This document shows positions 31,761 to 40,542 of a stretch of DNA of 64,000 nt, one piece after another. The notes beneath the pieces were generated by a model. It was not told the origin of the DNA. It saw nothing but the letters and a program-made list of their open reading frames with translations, and ran no database searches. Position 1 is the stretch's first letter. Every line of letters begins with the position of its first letter. Source of the stretch: Streptomyces fodineus (lineage in GTDB: Bacteria > Actinomycetota > Actinomycetes > Streptomycetales > Streptomycetaceae); NCBI RefSeq assembly GCF_001735805.1, contig NZ_CP017248.1, positions 558,001-622,000 of the forward strand. Direction: 5' to 3'. The position numbers were made by a program, and so were the translations under genes.

Positions 31761-31843
31761 GAAGCGCGTGAGGACGTCGGCCGGCAAGAGATCCGGCGTC
31801 GTGAGGGTCCCGCCGCACGGCGGCGGGGCGGGCAGGAGAAGAC

Positions 31844-32629
31844 ATGAACCGCTACGAAGGCCGACGCGCGCTGATCACCGGGGGCGGCTCGGGCATCGGG
31901 CAGGCCACTGTGCTGCGCCTTCTCGCCGAGGGCGGCACCGTCGTGGCCGCGGACGTGAGCGAGCGGGGCCTGAAGGACACCGTGGAGAAGGCCGGGGCGC
32001 ACGCGGATCGCCTCACCACGCTTGTCGTCGACATCGCCGACGAGACGTCCGTACGCGAGGGGGTCGCCGCCGCCGTCGCCGCACTCGGCGGTCTGGACGT
32101 CCTGGTCAACGCGGCCGGGATCCTGCGCTCCTCGCACACCCACGAGACGAGCCTTCAGGACTTCACCCGCATCGTGCAGGTCAACCTCGTCGGCACCTTC
32201 CTCGTCATCCGCGAGGCCATACCGGCACTGCTGGCCGGACATGACGCGGCGGTCGTCAACTTCAGCTCCACGTCAGCCCAGTTCGCGCACCCGTACATGG
32301 CGGCTTACGCGGCGAGCAAGGGCGGCGTCCAGTCGATGACGCACGCCCTCGCCGCCGAGTACGCCCCGCAGGGCATCCGTTTCACCTCGGTCCAGCCCGG
32401 GTCCATCTCCTCCGGGATGACCGACGGCAGCGGAATGAGCGGGCAGAGCGCCGGTCCGGGGCTGCCCGAGGACGCCGACATGAGCCTGTTCGCCAAACTT
32501 CTTCCTGCGCTCGGGCAGGGCTTCGCCGGCCCCGAGACGGTGGCGTCGGTCGTCGCCATGCTCGCCTCGGAGGACGGGAAGTTCATCACCGGCACGGAGC
32601 TCCGGATCGACGGCGGCACCCACTTCTGA
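31844..32629 (+). CDS. SDR-family oxidoreductase
   Basis: A 261-residue short-chain dehydrogenase with TGGGSGIGQAT as cofactor motif, NAAGILRSSHTHE, SSTSAQFAHPYMAAYAASKG (Ser, Tyr, Lys of the active site) and the ending ITGTELRIDGGTHF. Asp after the second strand (VVAADVSERG) predicts NAD(H). The ATG at 31844 follows gcaggagaag. Regulated, by position, by the divergent TetR protein. The substrate is not predictable; 3-hydroxyacyl, steroid and cyclic alcohols are all used by relatives. Confidence 0.88.
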   Translation: MNRYEGRRALITGGGSGIGQATVLRLLAEGGTVVAADVSERGLKDTVEKAGAHADRLTTLVVDIADETSVREGVAAAVAALGGLDVLVNAAGILRSSHTHETSLQDFTRIVQVNLVGTFLVIREAIPALLAGHDAAVVNFSSTSAQFAHPYMAAYAASKGGVQSMTHALAAEYAPQGIRFTSVQPGSISSGMTDGSGMSGQSAGPGLPEDADMSLFAKLLPALGQGFAGPETVASVVAMLASEDGKFITGTELRIDGGTHF

Positions 32630-32651
32630 CCACGGGCCCCCCGGTCAACGG

Positions 32652-34256
32652 CTACGCGAGGGCGACCAGACCGCGGTAGTCGTCGCTCCACAGGTCGTCG
32701 TCCGCGTCCGGCAGGAGCAGGACCCGGTCCGGGCGCAGCGCGTCGAGGGCGCCCTCGTCGTGGGTGACCATCATGATCGCGCCGGGATACGTGCCGACCG
32801 CGGCCAGCACCTCGTCGCGGGAGACGGTGTCGAGGTTGTTGGTCGGCTCGTCCAGCAGCAGGACGTTCGCCCCGGAGTGGACCAGGCCGGCCAGCGCCAG
32901 CCGGGTCCGTTCGCCGCCGGACAGCACTCCCGCGGGCTTGTCGGCGTCGTCGCCGGCGAACAGGAACGCGCCCAGCACCCGCCGTGCCTCACCGGTGTCC
33001 AGGTGCGGTGCGGCCGCGCGCAGGTTCTGCAGGACGGTGCGCCCGGTGTCGAGTGTGTCGTGCTCCTGGGCGAAGTAGCCGAGGCGCAGCCCGTGTCCGT
33101 GCACCACCCGTCCGCCGTCCGGCCGTTCGGCGCCGGCGAGGATCCGCAGCAGGGTGGTCTTGCCCGCGCCGTTGAGGCCGAGCACGACGATGCGGCTGCC
33201 CCGGTCCACCGCCAGGTCGACTCCGTCGAGGACGCGGTGGCCGCCGTAGGACTTGGCCAGGCTGATCGCGCCGAGCGGCGTCCGGCCGCACGGGGCCGGC
33301 TCGGGCAGCCGGATCCGCGCGGTCCTCTCGGTGCGCCGTGCCGGTTCCAGCTCGGCCAGCATGCGGTCGGCGCGACGGGCCATGCTCCTGGCCACGGTGG
33401 CGGTCGCGGAGCGGGCCTTCATACGGTCCGCCTGTGCGTGCAGGGCGGCGGCCTTGCGTTCGGCGCCTGCGCGCTCGCGGGTACGGCGGCGTTCCTCGGT
33501 CTCGCGTCGCGTCGTGTACGTCGTCCAGCCGGTGTTGTGGATGTCGATCGTGGCCCGGCCGGGGTCCAGGTGGAAGACGCGGTTGACGACGTCGGCGAGC
33601 AGGGCGGTGTCGTGGCTGACGACCACCAGTCCGCCCTGGTGGCCCTGGAGGGAGGCGCGCAGCCAGGCGAGCGCGTCGGCGTCGAGGTGGTTGGTGGGCT
33701 CGTCCAGCAGCAGGGTGCCGTCGGTTCCGGCGAACAGGATGCGGGCGAGTTCCACGCGGCGCTTCTGTCCGCCGGACAGGGCGCCCACCGGCTCGGTCAT
33801 GACTCGTTCGGGCAGGCCGACTCCGGCCGCCAGCCGGGCGGCTTCGGCCTCGGCCGCGTAGCCACCGCCGGCCTGGAAGGCGGCTTCGGCACGGGCGTAG
33901 GCGTTCATCGCCCGCTCCAGTGCCGCCGGGCGGGCCGCGTCGGCCATCGCCGCCTCGGCCTCGCGCAGCGCGCGCAGCGCGGTGTCGAGGCCACGGGCGG
34001 ACAGGATGCGGTCGGTGACCGTCAGGGAGGGGTCGGCGGCGCGGGAGTCCTGGGCGAGGAAGCCGACCGGTCCGGTGTGCGTGATGGTGCCGGCGGCGGG
34101 CCGGGAGTGTCCGGCGAGCGAGGTCAGCAGGGTGGTCTTGCCGGCGCCGTTACGGCCGACGAGGCCGATCCGGTCGCCGGGCGAGACGGTGCAGGAAATA
34201 CCGGACAGCAGCAGGCGCGCTCCGGCGCGCAGCTCGACATCACGAGCGGTGATCAT
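32652..34256 (-). CDS. ABC-F family ATPase
   Basis: A 534-residue protein with two ABC ATPase domains and no membrane part, the ABC-F layout. First domain: GLVGRNGAGKTTLLTSLAGH, signature LSGGQKRRVELAR, LLLDEPTNHLD. Linker: Arg/Glu-rich helices (ETEERRRTRERAGAERKAAA) that would reach into the ribosome. Second domain: VLGLNGAGKTTLLRILAGAE, LSGGERTRLALAG, LLLDEPTNNLD. ABC-F proteins bind the ribosomal E site and either protect from antibiotics or help stalled ribosomes. The ATG at 34256 is preceded by cggagcaatccc. Upstream lies a possible leader peptide and hairpin, as in inducible antibiotic-resistance ABC-F genes. Confidence 0.9.
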   Translation of the reverse strand: MITARDVELRAGARLLLSGISCTVSPGDRIGLVGRNGAGKTTLLTSLAGHSRPAAGTITHTGPVGFLAQDSRAADPSLTVTDRILSARGLDTALRALREAEAAMADAARPAALERAMNAYARAEAAFQAGGGYAAEAEAARLAAGVGLPERVMTEPVGALSGGQKRRVELARILFAGTDGTLLLDEPTNHLDADALAWLRASLQGHQGGLVVVSHDTALLADVVNRVFHLDPGRATIDIHNTGWTTYTTRRETEERRRTRERAGAERKAAALHAQADRMKARSATATVARSMARRADRMLAELEPARRTERTARIRLPEPAPCGRTPLGAISLAKSYGGHRVLDGVDLAVDRGSRIVVLGLNGAGKTTLLRILAGAERPDGGRVVHGHGLRLGYFAQEHDTLDTGRTVLQNLRAAAPHLDTGEARRVLGAFLFAGDDADKPAGVLSGGERTRLALAGLVHSGANVLLLDEPTNNLDTVSRDEVLAAVGTYPGAIMMVTHDEGALDALRPDRVLLLPDADDDLWSDDYRGLVALA

Positions 34257-34276
34257 GTGGGATTGCTCCGAATTGG

Positions 34277-34318
34277 CTAGAGGACACACTTCTGGCGTGG
34301 AAGCGGGTCCTCAGCTAG
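34277..34318 (-). promoter_or_regulatory. Attenuator-like hairpin before the ABC-F gene
   Basis: CTAGAGGAC (34277-34285) and GTCCTC (34307-34312) plus CTAG (34315-34318) can form a stem with a small bulge, 21-59 bp upstream of the ABC-F ATG. The right arm contains the stop codon of the small upstream reading frame, so a ribosome paused there would melt the stem. Confidence 0.4.
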
Positions 34319-34338
34319 GAAATTCGGGGCGTAGACAT
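34315..34338 (-). CDS. Possible seven-residue leader peptide
   Basis: ATG at 34338 to TAG at 34315 encodes MSTPRIS. A -10-like TACCGT (34345-34350 on this strand) ends 7 bp before it, so it could be translated from a leaderless mRNA. Position before an ABC-F gene and overlap of its stop with a hairpin are what is expected of a ribosome-mediated attenuation leader. Such a short frame can also occur by chance. Confidence 0.35.
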   Translation of the reverse strand: MSTPRIS

Positions 34339-34396
34339 GCGGTCACGGTAGCCGTGGCGCCCAGCGCGGCGCATGTGAGTTTCCGTGCCGGCCTCG

Positions 34397-35086
34397 TCAG
34401 GGCAGGACTTCGACCCCGACTCCCGCGATCCGGCCGGCCGTGTCGAAGTCGACCTCGACCGCGCTGCCGCCCGGCAGGTCGGCGACGATCCGGCCGGCCT
34501 CGCTGCGCTGGGGCAGGCCGTGGTGGTCGAAGTAGCCGGCCACGACGTGCCGGGCCGAGCGGCCGATCAGTCCGGCCGCGGTGAGCAGGGTGCGGGGCAG
34601 GGTGACGGGGTCGACGCCGGCACGGGGGACCTGCGGGTCGTCGGGGAGGAAGTAGACCCGGGTGTCGCCGCCCGCGGGAACACCGATGTACCCGGGCGCC
34701 CCGGCCACGCCCATGCCGGTGAAGGCGAGCATCTCCGCCGCACGCCGTGGATCGGCGAAGCCGGACAGGTGCAGGACCTCCGCGGACAGTTCGGCGATAC
34801 CGCCCGCCCGTCCGTACCGCTCGATCGCGCCCGTCGCGGCCACCACCTCGGTGCCCTGCAGTCCGGGGTTCGCCCAGCCCCACATCCAGGACTGCTCGGC
34901 CATGTCGTACGTGCCCAGTACCGCTACCCGCAGGGCCAAGTCCCCCTGCCGGTAGAGGCAGGACGACAGCTCGGCGGTCCACGGCGCCTCGGGCAGGAAC
35001 GCGGTCAGGGTCTCCAACTGTGCGGCGCCCCAGGCGGCATGCCGCTCGGCCTCCAGCAGGAAGGCGTCGCTGAACTCACTCATCAT
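34397..35086 (-). CDS. DUF6882-like hypothetical protein
   Basis: A 229-residue soluble protein. The start FSDAFLLEAERHAAWGAAQL and the segments SSCLYRQGDLALRVAVLGTY and QSWMWGWANPGLQGTEVVAA match my memory of the DUF6882 family, whose role is unknown. The strand-helix pattern is alpha/beta with conserved Trp residues. No catalytic motif is recognised. It lies 58 bp upstream of the ABC-F leader on the same strand, so it may share transcription with it. Confidence 0.7.
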   Translation of the reverse strand: MMSEFSDAFLLEAERHAAWGAAQLETLTAFLPEAPWTAELSSCLYRQGDLALRVAVLGTYDMAEQSWMWGWANPGLQGTEVVAATGAIERYGRAGGIAELSAEVLHLSGFADPRRAAEMLAFTGMGVAGAPGYIGVPAGGDTRVYFLPDDPQVPRAGVDPVTLPRTLLTAAGLIGRSARHVVAGYFDHHGLPQRSEAGRIVADLPGGSAVEVDFDTAGRIAGVGVEVLP

Positions 35087-35198
35087 GCCCCGACCTTAGG
35101 AGACGCCCGCGCCGGAGCGGCGGCCAGGTCCGGCCGGTTCGTCTGCCGTGCCGTACGCCCTGCTGGGTGACTTCGTGCGTGGGGCGCCGTAACGCCCG

Positions 35199-36167
35199 TC
35201 ATCCGCCGACGAGTTCGGCGAAGCGTCGGGTGTCGATGTTGCCGCCGGAGGCGATGATGCCGAGGCGGGGCGGGAGGTTGTCGACGCGGCCGGCCAGGAG
35301 GGCGGCCAGGCCGGTGGCGCCGCTGGGTTCGAGGACGATCTTCAGCCGTTCGAAGGCGAAGCGCATGGCGGTGACGATCTCGGCGTCGCTGACGAGGGCG
35401 ATGGCGTCGACCAGGCGCCGGTTGATCTCGAAGGCGATCTCGCCGGGCGTGGGCAGGGCCTGCCCGTCGGCGATGGTCCGGGGCACGGGCAGGGTGACAC
35501 GGGTGCCGCTTTCCAGGGAGCGCTTGGTGTCGTCCCCTTCCTCCGGCTCCACGCCGATGACCCGGATGCCGGGATGCAGGGCCTTGGCGGCGGTGGCGCT
35601 CCCGGCGATCAGGCCGCCGCCGCCGACGGGTACGAGCAGGGCGCCGAGCGGGCCGGTCTCGTCGAGGAGTTCGAGCGTCGCGGTGCCCTGTCCGGCGATG
35701 ACGTGGGGGTGGTCGTAGGGCGGGATGAGGACCAGGCCGCGCTCCTCGGCCAGCGCCGTACCGAGCGCGGTGCGGTCCTCGGTGTAACGGTCGTAGGTGA
35801 TGATCTCGGCGCCGTATCCGGCCGTTGCCTCCCGCTTGGCGCGCGGGGCGTCCTCGGGCATCAGGACGACGGCCCTGGTGCCCAGCTCGCGGGCGGCCAG
35901 GGCGGTGGCCTGGGCGTGGTTGCCGGAGGAGTAGGCGGCGATGCCCTTGGCCAGCTGTGCCGGGGTGAGCTGGGCGGCCGCGTTGTAGGCGCCGCGGAAC
36001 TTGAAGGCGCCGACGCGCTGGAAGTTCTCGCACTTGATGAACACCTCGGCACCGACAAGGGCGTTCAGGGTGCGCGAGGTGAGGACGGGGGTGCGGTGGG
36101 CGACGCCTTCGAGGCGCGCGGCGGCCGCACGGACATCGTCGAACGTTACGGGCGAAGCGGCGGCCAT
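35199..36167 (-). CDS. PLP-dependent threonine/serine dehydratase-like enzyme
   Basis: A 322-residue fold-type II PLP enzyme. Lys56 in FKFRGAYN is the Schiff-base lysine; SSGNHAQA (80-87) binds the substrate carboxylate; PVGGGGLIAGSA is the PLP-phosphate loop; the ending GIIASGGNIDTRRF is typical. It lacks the C-terminal regulatory domain of biosynthetic IlvA, so it is a catabolic-type enzyme: threonine or serine deamination, or hydroxyaspartate ammonia-lyase. The ATG at 36167 follows gaggagacc. A repeat-containing control region lies just upstream. Confidence 0.88.
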   Translation of the reverse strand: MAAASPVTFDDVRAAAARLEGVAHRTPVLTSRTLNALVGAEVFIKCENFQRVGAFKFRGAYNAAAQLTPAQLAKGIAAYSSGNHAQATALAARELGTRAVVLMPEDAPRAKREATAGYGAEIITYDRYTEDRTALGTALAEERGLVLIPPYDHPHVIAGQGTATLELLDETGPLGALLVPVGGGGLIAGSATAAKALHPGIRVIGVEPEEGDDTKRSLESGTRVTLPVPRTIADGQALPTPGEIAFEINRRLVDAIALVSDAEIVTAMRFAFERLKIVLEPSGATGLAALLAGRVDNLPPRLGIIASGGNIDTRRFAELVGG

Positions 36168-36228
36168 GGCGGTCTCCTCTTCCCTTCCTGCGTTCCGCGG
36201 GGCTGTGGTGTCACTGCTTCCCGGAAAC

Positions 36229-36256
36229 CCATTGGACTGATTTTCCATTATTGGAC
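36229..36256 (-). promoter_or_regulatory. Control region of the dehydratase
   Basis: CCATTGGAC (36229-36237) and CCATTATTGGAC (36245-36256) are related boxes, each with its own CCA/TGG symmetry. They cover the AT-rich region where a -10 (AATAAT on the minus strand) is seen, 60-90 bp before the dehydratase start. This is probably a regulator site; the regulator is unknown. Confidence 0.4.
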
Positions 36257-36324
36257 AGAGACTCTAGACAGCCGACGCCCGCCTGTCCAGGAAAGGCCAG
36301 ACGGGCGTGCGTGCCGGCGTGCGG

Positions 36325-38211
36325 TCACCGGTCCTTGGCGAGGGCGACGAGTTCGGCGAACAGGCCACCGGCGCGCACGAGATCGTCGTAGCTGCCCTGC
36401 TCGATGACACGTCCGCTGCGCAGGACGACGATCCGGTCCGCGAGGCGGGTGTTCTCGAGCTGGTGGGTGACCACGAGGGTGATGCGCCGCGCGGCGATGC
36501 GTTTGATCTCCAGGAAGATCCGGTGCTCGCCGCGCGGATCCATCTGTGACGTCGGCTCGTCCAGGATGAGCAGCGGGGTACGGCGGTACAGCGCGCGACC
36601 GCAGGCCAGGCGCTGCCACTGTCCGCCGGACAGTTCGGCGCCGCCGAAGATCTCGCGGGCGAGCAGGGTGTCGAGGCCGTGGGGAAGGCGCTCGATCGCC
36701 TCGCGCATGCCGACCGCGTCGACGGCTTCCCACACCGGAGCGTCGTCATGGGTGCGCGGCTGGCCCAGCGTGATGTTCTCCCTGGCGCGCAGGGGCCAGC
36801 AGGCGAAGTTCTGCGGGACGAGCGCGGTCCGGCTCCAGACGGAGTCGGGCCGGGCGCGTGCGAGGTCGACGCCGTCCCAGAGGACACGGCCCTTGTCCGG
36901 CAGGAGGATGCCGGTGATGAGCTTGGTGAGCGTGGACTTGCCGGAACCGTTCTCGCCGACGATCGCGAGGATCTCCCCGCGCCGCAGGGTGAGGGAGACA
37001 CCGTCCACGGCGGGCTCGTCCTTGCCCGGGTACTGGTGGACCACCTCCTCCAGCCGGATCTCCTCGACCTCGTCCGGGATCGTCGACTCGCCGCGTTTCG
37101 GGGCGCGTTCGGCGGCCATGTCGAGGAAGGAACGCATGTCGGCGAGGTAGAGGGAGGTGTGGAACATCGCGGCGCCGTACTGCACGAACTGGGACAGCGC
37201 GGCGAGCGTGGTCTGCACGGCGACCACCGCCGTCGCGGCGACGGGCAGCGCGACCCGCCCCGTCATGGCCAGCCAGGCGAGGGCGGCCCAGGTGAGGAGC
37301 AGGAACGCGCCACCGAGGGCCGAGGTCGCCAGGACGATACGGAGCATGCGGGGCGCGGCGGTCAGGGTGCGCCGGTCGATGCGCTCGGACAGCGCCCGGT
37401 ACCAGTAGACGAGGTACTCGGTCATCCCGTTCGCGCGGACCTCGTCGCCGTGCCGCGAGAACGTGGCCCACCAGCGCATCATGCCGCGTACGTTGCGGTC
37501 GCCGACGTTGGCGTAATGCGTCTCGTAGTCCACGCGGGCGGACAGCACGGCCCCCAGACCCGCGGGCAGGACGGCGAGCAGCAACAGCGGGAGCATCAGC
37601 CAGTGCAGAGCGGTGATCACGCCGCCGGCGGCGATCATGCGGATGAGCGAGGCCAGGAACTGCTGCGCGTCCTTGACCATCGTGGTGGTGCGGGTGACTC
37701 CGACCTCGGCGGCCTCCTGCCGGTCGGCGAATCCGTCCTCGCCGTGGGCGGCTGCTTCCACCCGGCAGACGGCGGAGACGAGCGCCACGTCGGCCTCGGT
37801 CACCAGCCGCGGGGTGATCCGCCCGTCGGCGTAGGAGGCCAGGGCCCTGCTGATCCGGCCAACGGCCGCGGCCGCGGTGACGACCACGAGGGCGGGCAGG
37901 GCCCCGTACAGACGTTCGGACACGGGGCCCACGCCGAGGATGTGGGTCATGGCCCGTGCGGTACAGCCGAGGACCACGGCGGCGGCGACGCCGGTGAGGA
38001 ACTGGCAGACGAGGAGCAGGACGACCCCGGACCGGTCGACGGACCAGGCCATGCTCGCGGTGTGGCGCAGGACAGACGGCAGACGTCCGCACATCCTGCG
38101 GAAACTGGCCTCTTCCAGGGGGTTCTTGCCGGACTTGCCCGCGTAGCTGATCGTGGCCGGCGGTGGAGGGGGCGGCGGGAAGTCTTCTGTCGAGGCGTCG
38201 GTCACGGTCAC
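36325..38211 (-). CDS. ABC exporter, fused membrane and ATPase domains
   Basis: A 628-residue half-transporter. The N-terminus is Pro-rich (EDFPPPPPPPATISYAGKSG), followed by about six membrane helices between residues 60 and 350. The ATPase has Walker A GENGSGKS (419-426), a Q-loop, signature LSGGQWQRLACGRA and Walker B LLILDEPTSQMD. The Q instead of A or E after EPTS is unusual. It exports lipids, peptides or drugs as a dimer. The GTG at 38211 is chosen because aaggagg stands 8 bp before it. No biosynthetic genes are adjacent, so the cargo is unknown. Confidence 0.88.
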   Translation of the reverse strand: MTVTDASTEDFPPPPPPPATISYAGKSGKNPLEEASFRRMCGRLPSVLRHTASMAWSVDRSGVVLLLVCQFLTGVAAAVVLGCTARAMTHILGVGPVSERLYGALPALVVVTAAAAVGRISRALASYADGRITPRLVTEADVALVSAVCRVEAAAHGEDGFADRQEAAEVGVTRTTTMVKDAQQFLASLIRMIAAGGVITALHWLMLPLLLLAVLPAGLGAVLSARVDYETHYANVGDRNVRGMMRWWATFSRHGDEVRANGMTEYLVYWYRALSERIDRRTLTAAPRMLRIVLATSALGGAFLLLTWAALAWLAMTGRVALPVAATAVVAVQTTLAALSQFVQYGAAMFHTSLYLADMRSFLDMAAERAPKRGESTIPDEVEEIRLEEVVHQYPGKDEPAVDGVSLTLRRGEILAIVGENGSGKSTLTKLITGILLPDKGRVLWDGVDLARARPDSVWSRTALVPQNFACWPLRARENITLGQPRTHDDAPVWEAVDAVGMREAIERLPHGLDTLLAREIFGGAELSGGQWQRLACGRALYRRTPLLILDEPTSQMDPRGEHRIFLEIKRIAARRITLVVTHQLENTRLADRIVVLRSGRVIEQGSYDDLVRAGGLFAELVALAKDR

Positions 38212-38439
38212 CTGCGTCCCTCCTTGGGGTCGGCACCGCACCTGGGTGGTCCGGCGGTGCCCAACTCAACGAGGGCGATGGCGACTCGAACGCATGCGTT
38301 TCCGGACGAAGCGCGGACCCGGGAATCCGGGGCCGTCGAACGCGCGGTCGCAGTGGTGCAAGGCTTCCGCGACACCGGCGGGTGGCCGAAACGCCGGTGG
38401 TTGTGGCGGCTGTGACCAGTGAGGTTTCACCGGACGGCT

Positions 38440-38680
38440 CGTCGGTACGACGCGGATCCTCCCCGATACCACGTGAACGCAGCTCCAGGCGCAGGGAGTG
38501 GGAGTTGGCCTGGGACCACAGAGCGGCCTTGGTCGCACTGCAGGAGCCGGCGACGGCGAGCCAGGACGGCACGGAATGGACGTTGAGGAGGTGCCCGCCG
38601 CCGTTGCGCTCGATGACCGGGACGAAGGCGCGGGTGACCAGCAGCGGCCCGTAGAAGTTGTTCATCTCCCGAGTGCGGCG
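38440..38680 (-). pseudogene. SDR fragment
   Basis: The frame reads NNFYGPLLVTRAFVPVIERN, then GGGHLLNVHSVPSWLAVAGS and ATKAALWSQANSHSLRLELR. This is the central third of a short-chain dehydrogenase (normally NVFGPLAVTRAFVP ... SWLAVPGSGAYSASKAA). The Tyr of the YxxxK motif is missing (CSATKAA), and both the cofactor-binding start and the C-terminus are gone. Confidence 0.65.
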
Positions 38681-38696
38681 AAAGGGCGCGAGAGCC

Positions 38697-38762
38697 GGAA
38701 ACCGATCGGCTTCCCATCCACCGTAAACCGATCGGTTTTGAACTTCACGCGGACCGATCGAG
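38697..38762. repeat. Three CGATCG-centred sites spaced 26 bp
   Basis: ACCGATCGGC inside the near-palindrome GGAAACCGATCGGCTTCC (38697-38714), AAACCGATCGGTTT (perfect palindrome, 38725-38738) and ACCGATCGAG (38753-38762) have centres exactly 26 bp apart. They resemble a TetR-type operator array. They lie next to the SDR fragment, and no regulator gene is adjacent. Confidence 0.6.
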
Positions 38763-39524
38763 CGTCGGAAGAGGGAGCCCGGACCCCTCCGGTGCTCGGT
38801 GAGGGCGGCGTCCCCGCCCCGCTGGATGTGTTGGTCCGAGCCGCGAGGGGAGGGGCGGGGAACGACCCGAGCGCATGGATTAACCGTTCCCCGCCCCTGG
38901 TACGTCGGCCCCCCTCGTCAACGGACACGGAGGGACGACTCGGCGACCGGTCGGACGAAGCACCGACTCACCGATCTCGTTCCGACCCTCCGACGCCAAC
39001 GGCCCACAGGCCAGCGGAGCCGGGCCGGCCGGGTGACGCACCGCGCCCACCGGAGCACACGGCCGGGCAACGGGCCGGCGACAGGAGGCGCGCTCGGCAC
39101 CCGGGGGGCAACGCCCGCGGTCGCCGGGCGCCCGTCCGGCACCGGCCGCCAAGCGGGGCGGCCGGCCGCCGTACGAGAAGATGGTGTGCCGCGCGCGGCA
39201 CCGGGGTACGTCCTGGCGGCCTGCCGGGCTCGGGCGCCCGCGGCAACGGCGGCTGTGCGGCGGAGCAGCGGGGGTCTGTGCGGCCGGCGGGATCCGCCGC
39301 CGCTTCGGCCCGGTGACACGGTGCCCCTCACGGTGGAGGGCACCGGCCGGGTCTCCGGCACCGTGGTGACGGGCCCCGGTCCGGTGCCGGTGCCGTCGGC
39401 CAGGCGCCGCACCACTCCATCCTGAGCCCGGAGAACTCCCCACGCGTACCAGGTAGTTGATATGGGAAACTTTGGCCAACCGATTGCGGGACCGAGGCCG
39501 TGACGGTCGGGAGAGGAGCACAGC
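38763..39524. other. Gene-free stretch with possible remnants
   Basis: About 760 bp without an intact gene. Near 39300-39370 a plus-strand frame reads LRPGDTVPLTVEGTGRVSGT, which recalls the C-terminal strand pair of fumarylacetoacetate-hydrolase-family proteins, but too little is left for certainty. The rest is Arg/Pro-rich in all frames. The last 40 bp hold the start region of the methyltransferase gene. Confidence 0.3.
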
Positions 39525-40325
39525 GTGACTCAGGACGGCGGCCAGGCCGTGCGCATCGACACCAGCAAGCCGCATCCCGCGCGGATCTACGACTACCTCC
39601 TGGGCGGCAAGGACAACTACGAGGTGGACCAGCAGGCGGCCGACCAGCTGGCCGCGGTCGCGCCGGAGGTGTGGATCTCCGTGCGGGCCAACCGCGCGTT
39701 CCTGCACCGTGCGGTGCGGTACGTCGTCGACAGCGGAGTACGCCAGATCCTCGACATCGGCACCGGGCTGCCCACCTCGCCGAATGTGCACGAGGTCGCC
39801 CATGAGCCGGCTCCGGACGTGCGCGTCGCCTATGTCGACAACGATCCGATCGTGAAGGCGCACGCCGACGCGCTGCTCAGCCGGGCCGGCATGACCAGCA
39901 TCGTGCTCGCCGACCTGCGCGATCCGCAGTCGATCGTCGATCATCCCGAGGTCCGCCGGATCATCGATTTCGGCCGGCCGGTCGCCCTGTTCCTCGTCGC
40001 CGTTCTCCACTTCATCCGCGACGCGGACGAGCCCGAGCGGATCGTCGCCACCCTGCGCGACGCGCTTCCGGCCGGCAGCTTCCTCGTGCTCTCGCACGCG
40101 ACGGGCGACTTCGCCGACGACCGCAGCGAGGCCGCGGCCGTCTACAACAACGCGACCGCCAGCATGAACCTGCGGTCCCGCGAACGGGTCGAGCGGTTCT
40201 TCGACGGGTTCGACCTGGTCGAGCCCGGCCTGAGCCAGGTTCCCTTCTGGCGCCCGGACAGCACGCCGCCGCCGGGCTCCGAGGAGATCGGCTTCTACGG
40301 CGGCGTGGCCCGCAAGAAGGCCTGA
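39525..40325 (+). CDS. SAM-dependent methyltransferase (DUF574 type)
   Basis: A 266-residue protein of the Streptomyces-abundant SAM methyltransferase family once called DUF574. It opens with IDTSKPHPARIYDYLLGGKD, the family signature. It then has ILDIGTGLPTSPNVHEVA (SAM motif I), VAYVDNDPIVKAHADALL, the Asp-rich ADLRDPQSI and LFLVAVLHFI. Members occur in many copies per genome and their substrates are mostly unknown. The GTG at 39525 follows gagaggagcac. A strong hairpin terminator follows the gene. Confidence 0.88.
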   Translation: MTQDGGQAVRIDTSKPHPARIYDYLLGGKDNYEVDQQAADQLAAVAPEVWISVRANRAFLHRAVRYVVDSGVRQILDIGTGLPTSPNVHEVAHEPAPDVRVAYVDNDPIVKAHADALLSRAGMTSIVLADLRDPQSIVDHPEVRRIIDFGRPVALFLVAVLHFIRDADEPERIVATLRDALPAGSFLVLSHATGDFADDRSEAAAVYNNATASMNLRSRERVERFFDGFDLVEPGLSQVPFWRPDSTPPPGSEEIGFYGGVARKKA

Positions 40326-40348
40326 ATCAGGGACTGCGGCGGACACGG

Positions 40349-40401
40349 CACCGCGCCCCGCGCGTCCCCGCCTCCGGGCCGGGATCGCGCAGGGCGCGGT
40401 G
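40349..40401 (+). terminator. Hairpin terminator after the methyltransferase gene
   Basis: CACCGCGCCC (40349-40358) pairs exactly with GGGCGCGGTG (40392-40401), and the right arm is followed by ttt. It separates the methyltransferase gene from the nucleobase permease operon. Confidence 0.6.
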
Positions 40402-40419
40402 TTTCGTGGTGCCCGCCCC

Positions 40420-40485
40420 TTGACCGACCCCCTGCCGACGCCTCCATACTGGCGGCCAAATCGATTTGGCCAAATCGATTTGGCC
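40420..40485 (+). promoter_or_regulatory. Promoter with two abutting LacI-type palindromes
   Basis: TTGACC (40420-40425) and CATACT (40445-40450) form a promoter with a 19-bp spacer. Immediately downstream CCAAATCGATTTGG occurs twice without a gap (40456-40469 and 40470-40483). Each copy is a perfect 14-bp palindrome with the central CG that LacI/GalR regulators recognise. A LacI gene lies at the far end of the operon (44168-45232). Confidence 0.7.
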
Positions 40486-40542
40486 GCCGTCCACGGCCGG
40501 ATCGTCGAGGCCTGAGCCGAGCGAGCCGAACGGAGCCCGCGC

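Noticed and set aside
36325..38211. Part of a lanthipeptide or other RiPP cluster (ABC exporter with Pro-rich start)
   Set aside because: No precursor, modification or protease gene is adjacent; the neighbours are a dehydratase and an SDR fragment.
38697..38762. DnaA boxes or replication origin
   Set aside because: The sites do not match the DnaA-box consensus TTGTCCACA and the region lacks origin genes.
39300..39420. Fumarylacetoacetate hydrolase gene
   Set aside because: Only about 20 residues resemble the family's last strands; not enough for a gene or firm pseudogene call.
40456..40483. Attachment site or transposon end
   Set aside because: The abutting palindromes follow a promoter directly and no recombinase gene is near; a LacI-type operator explains them better.
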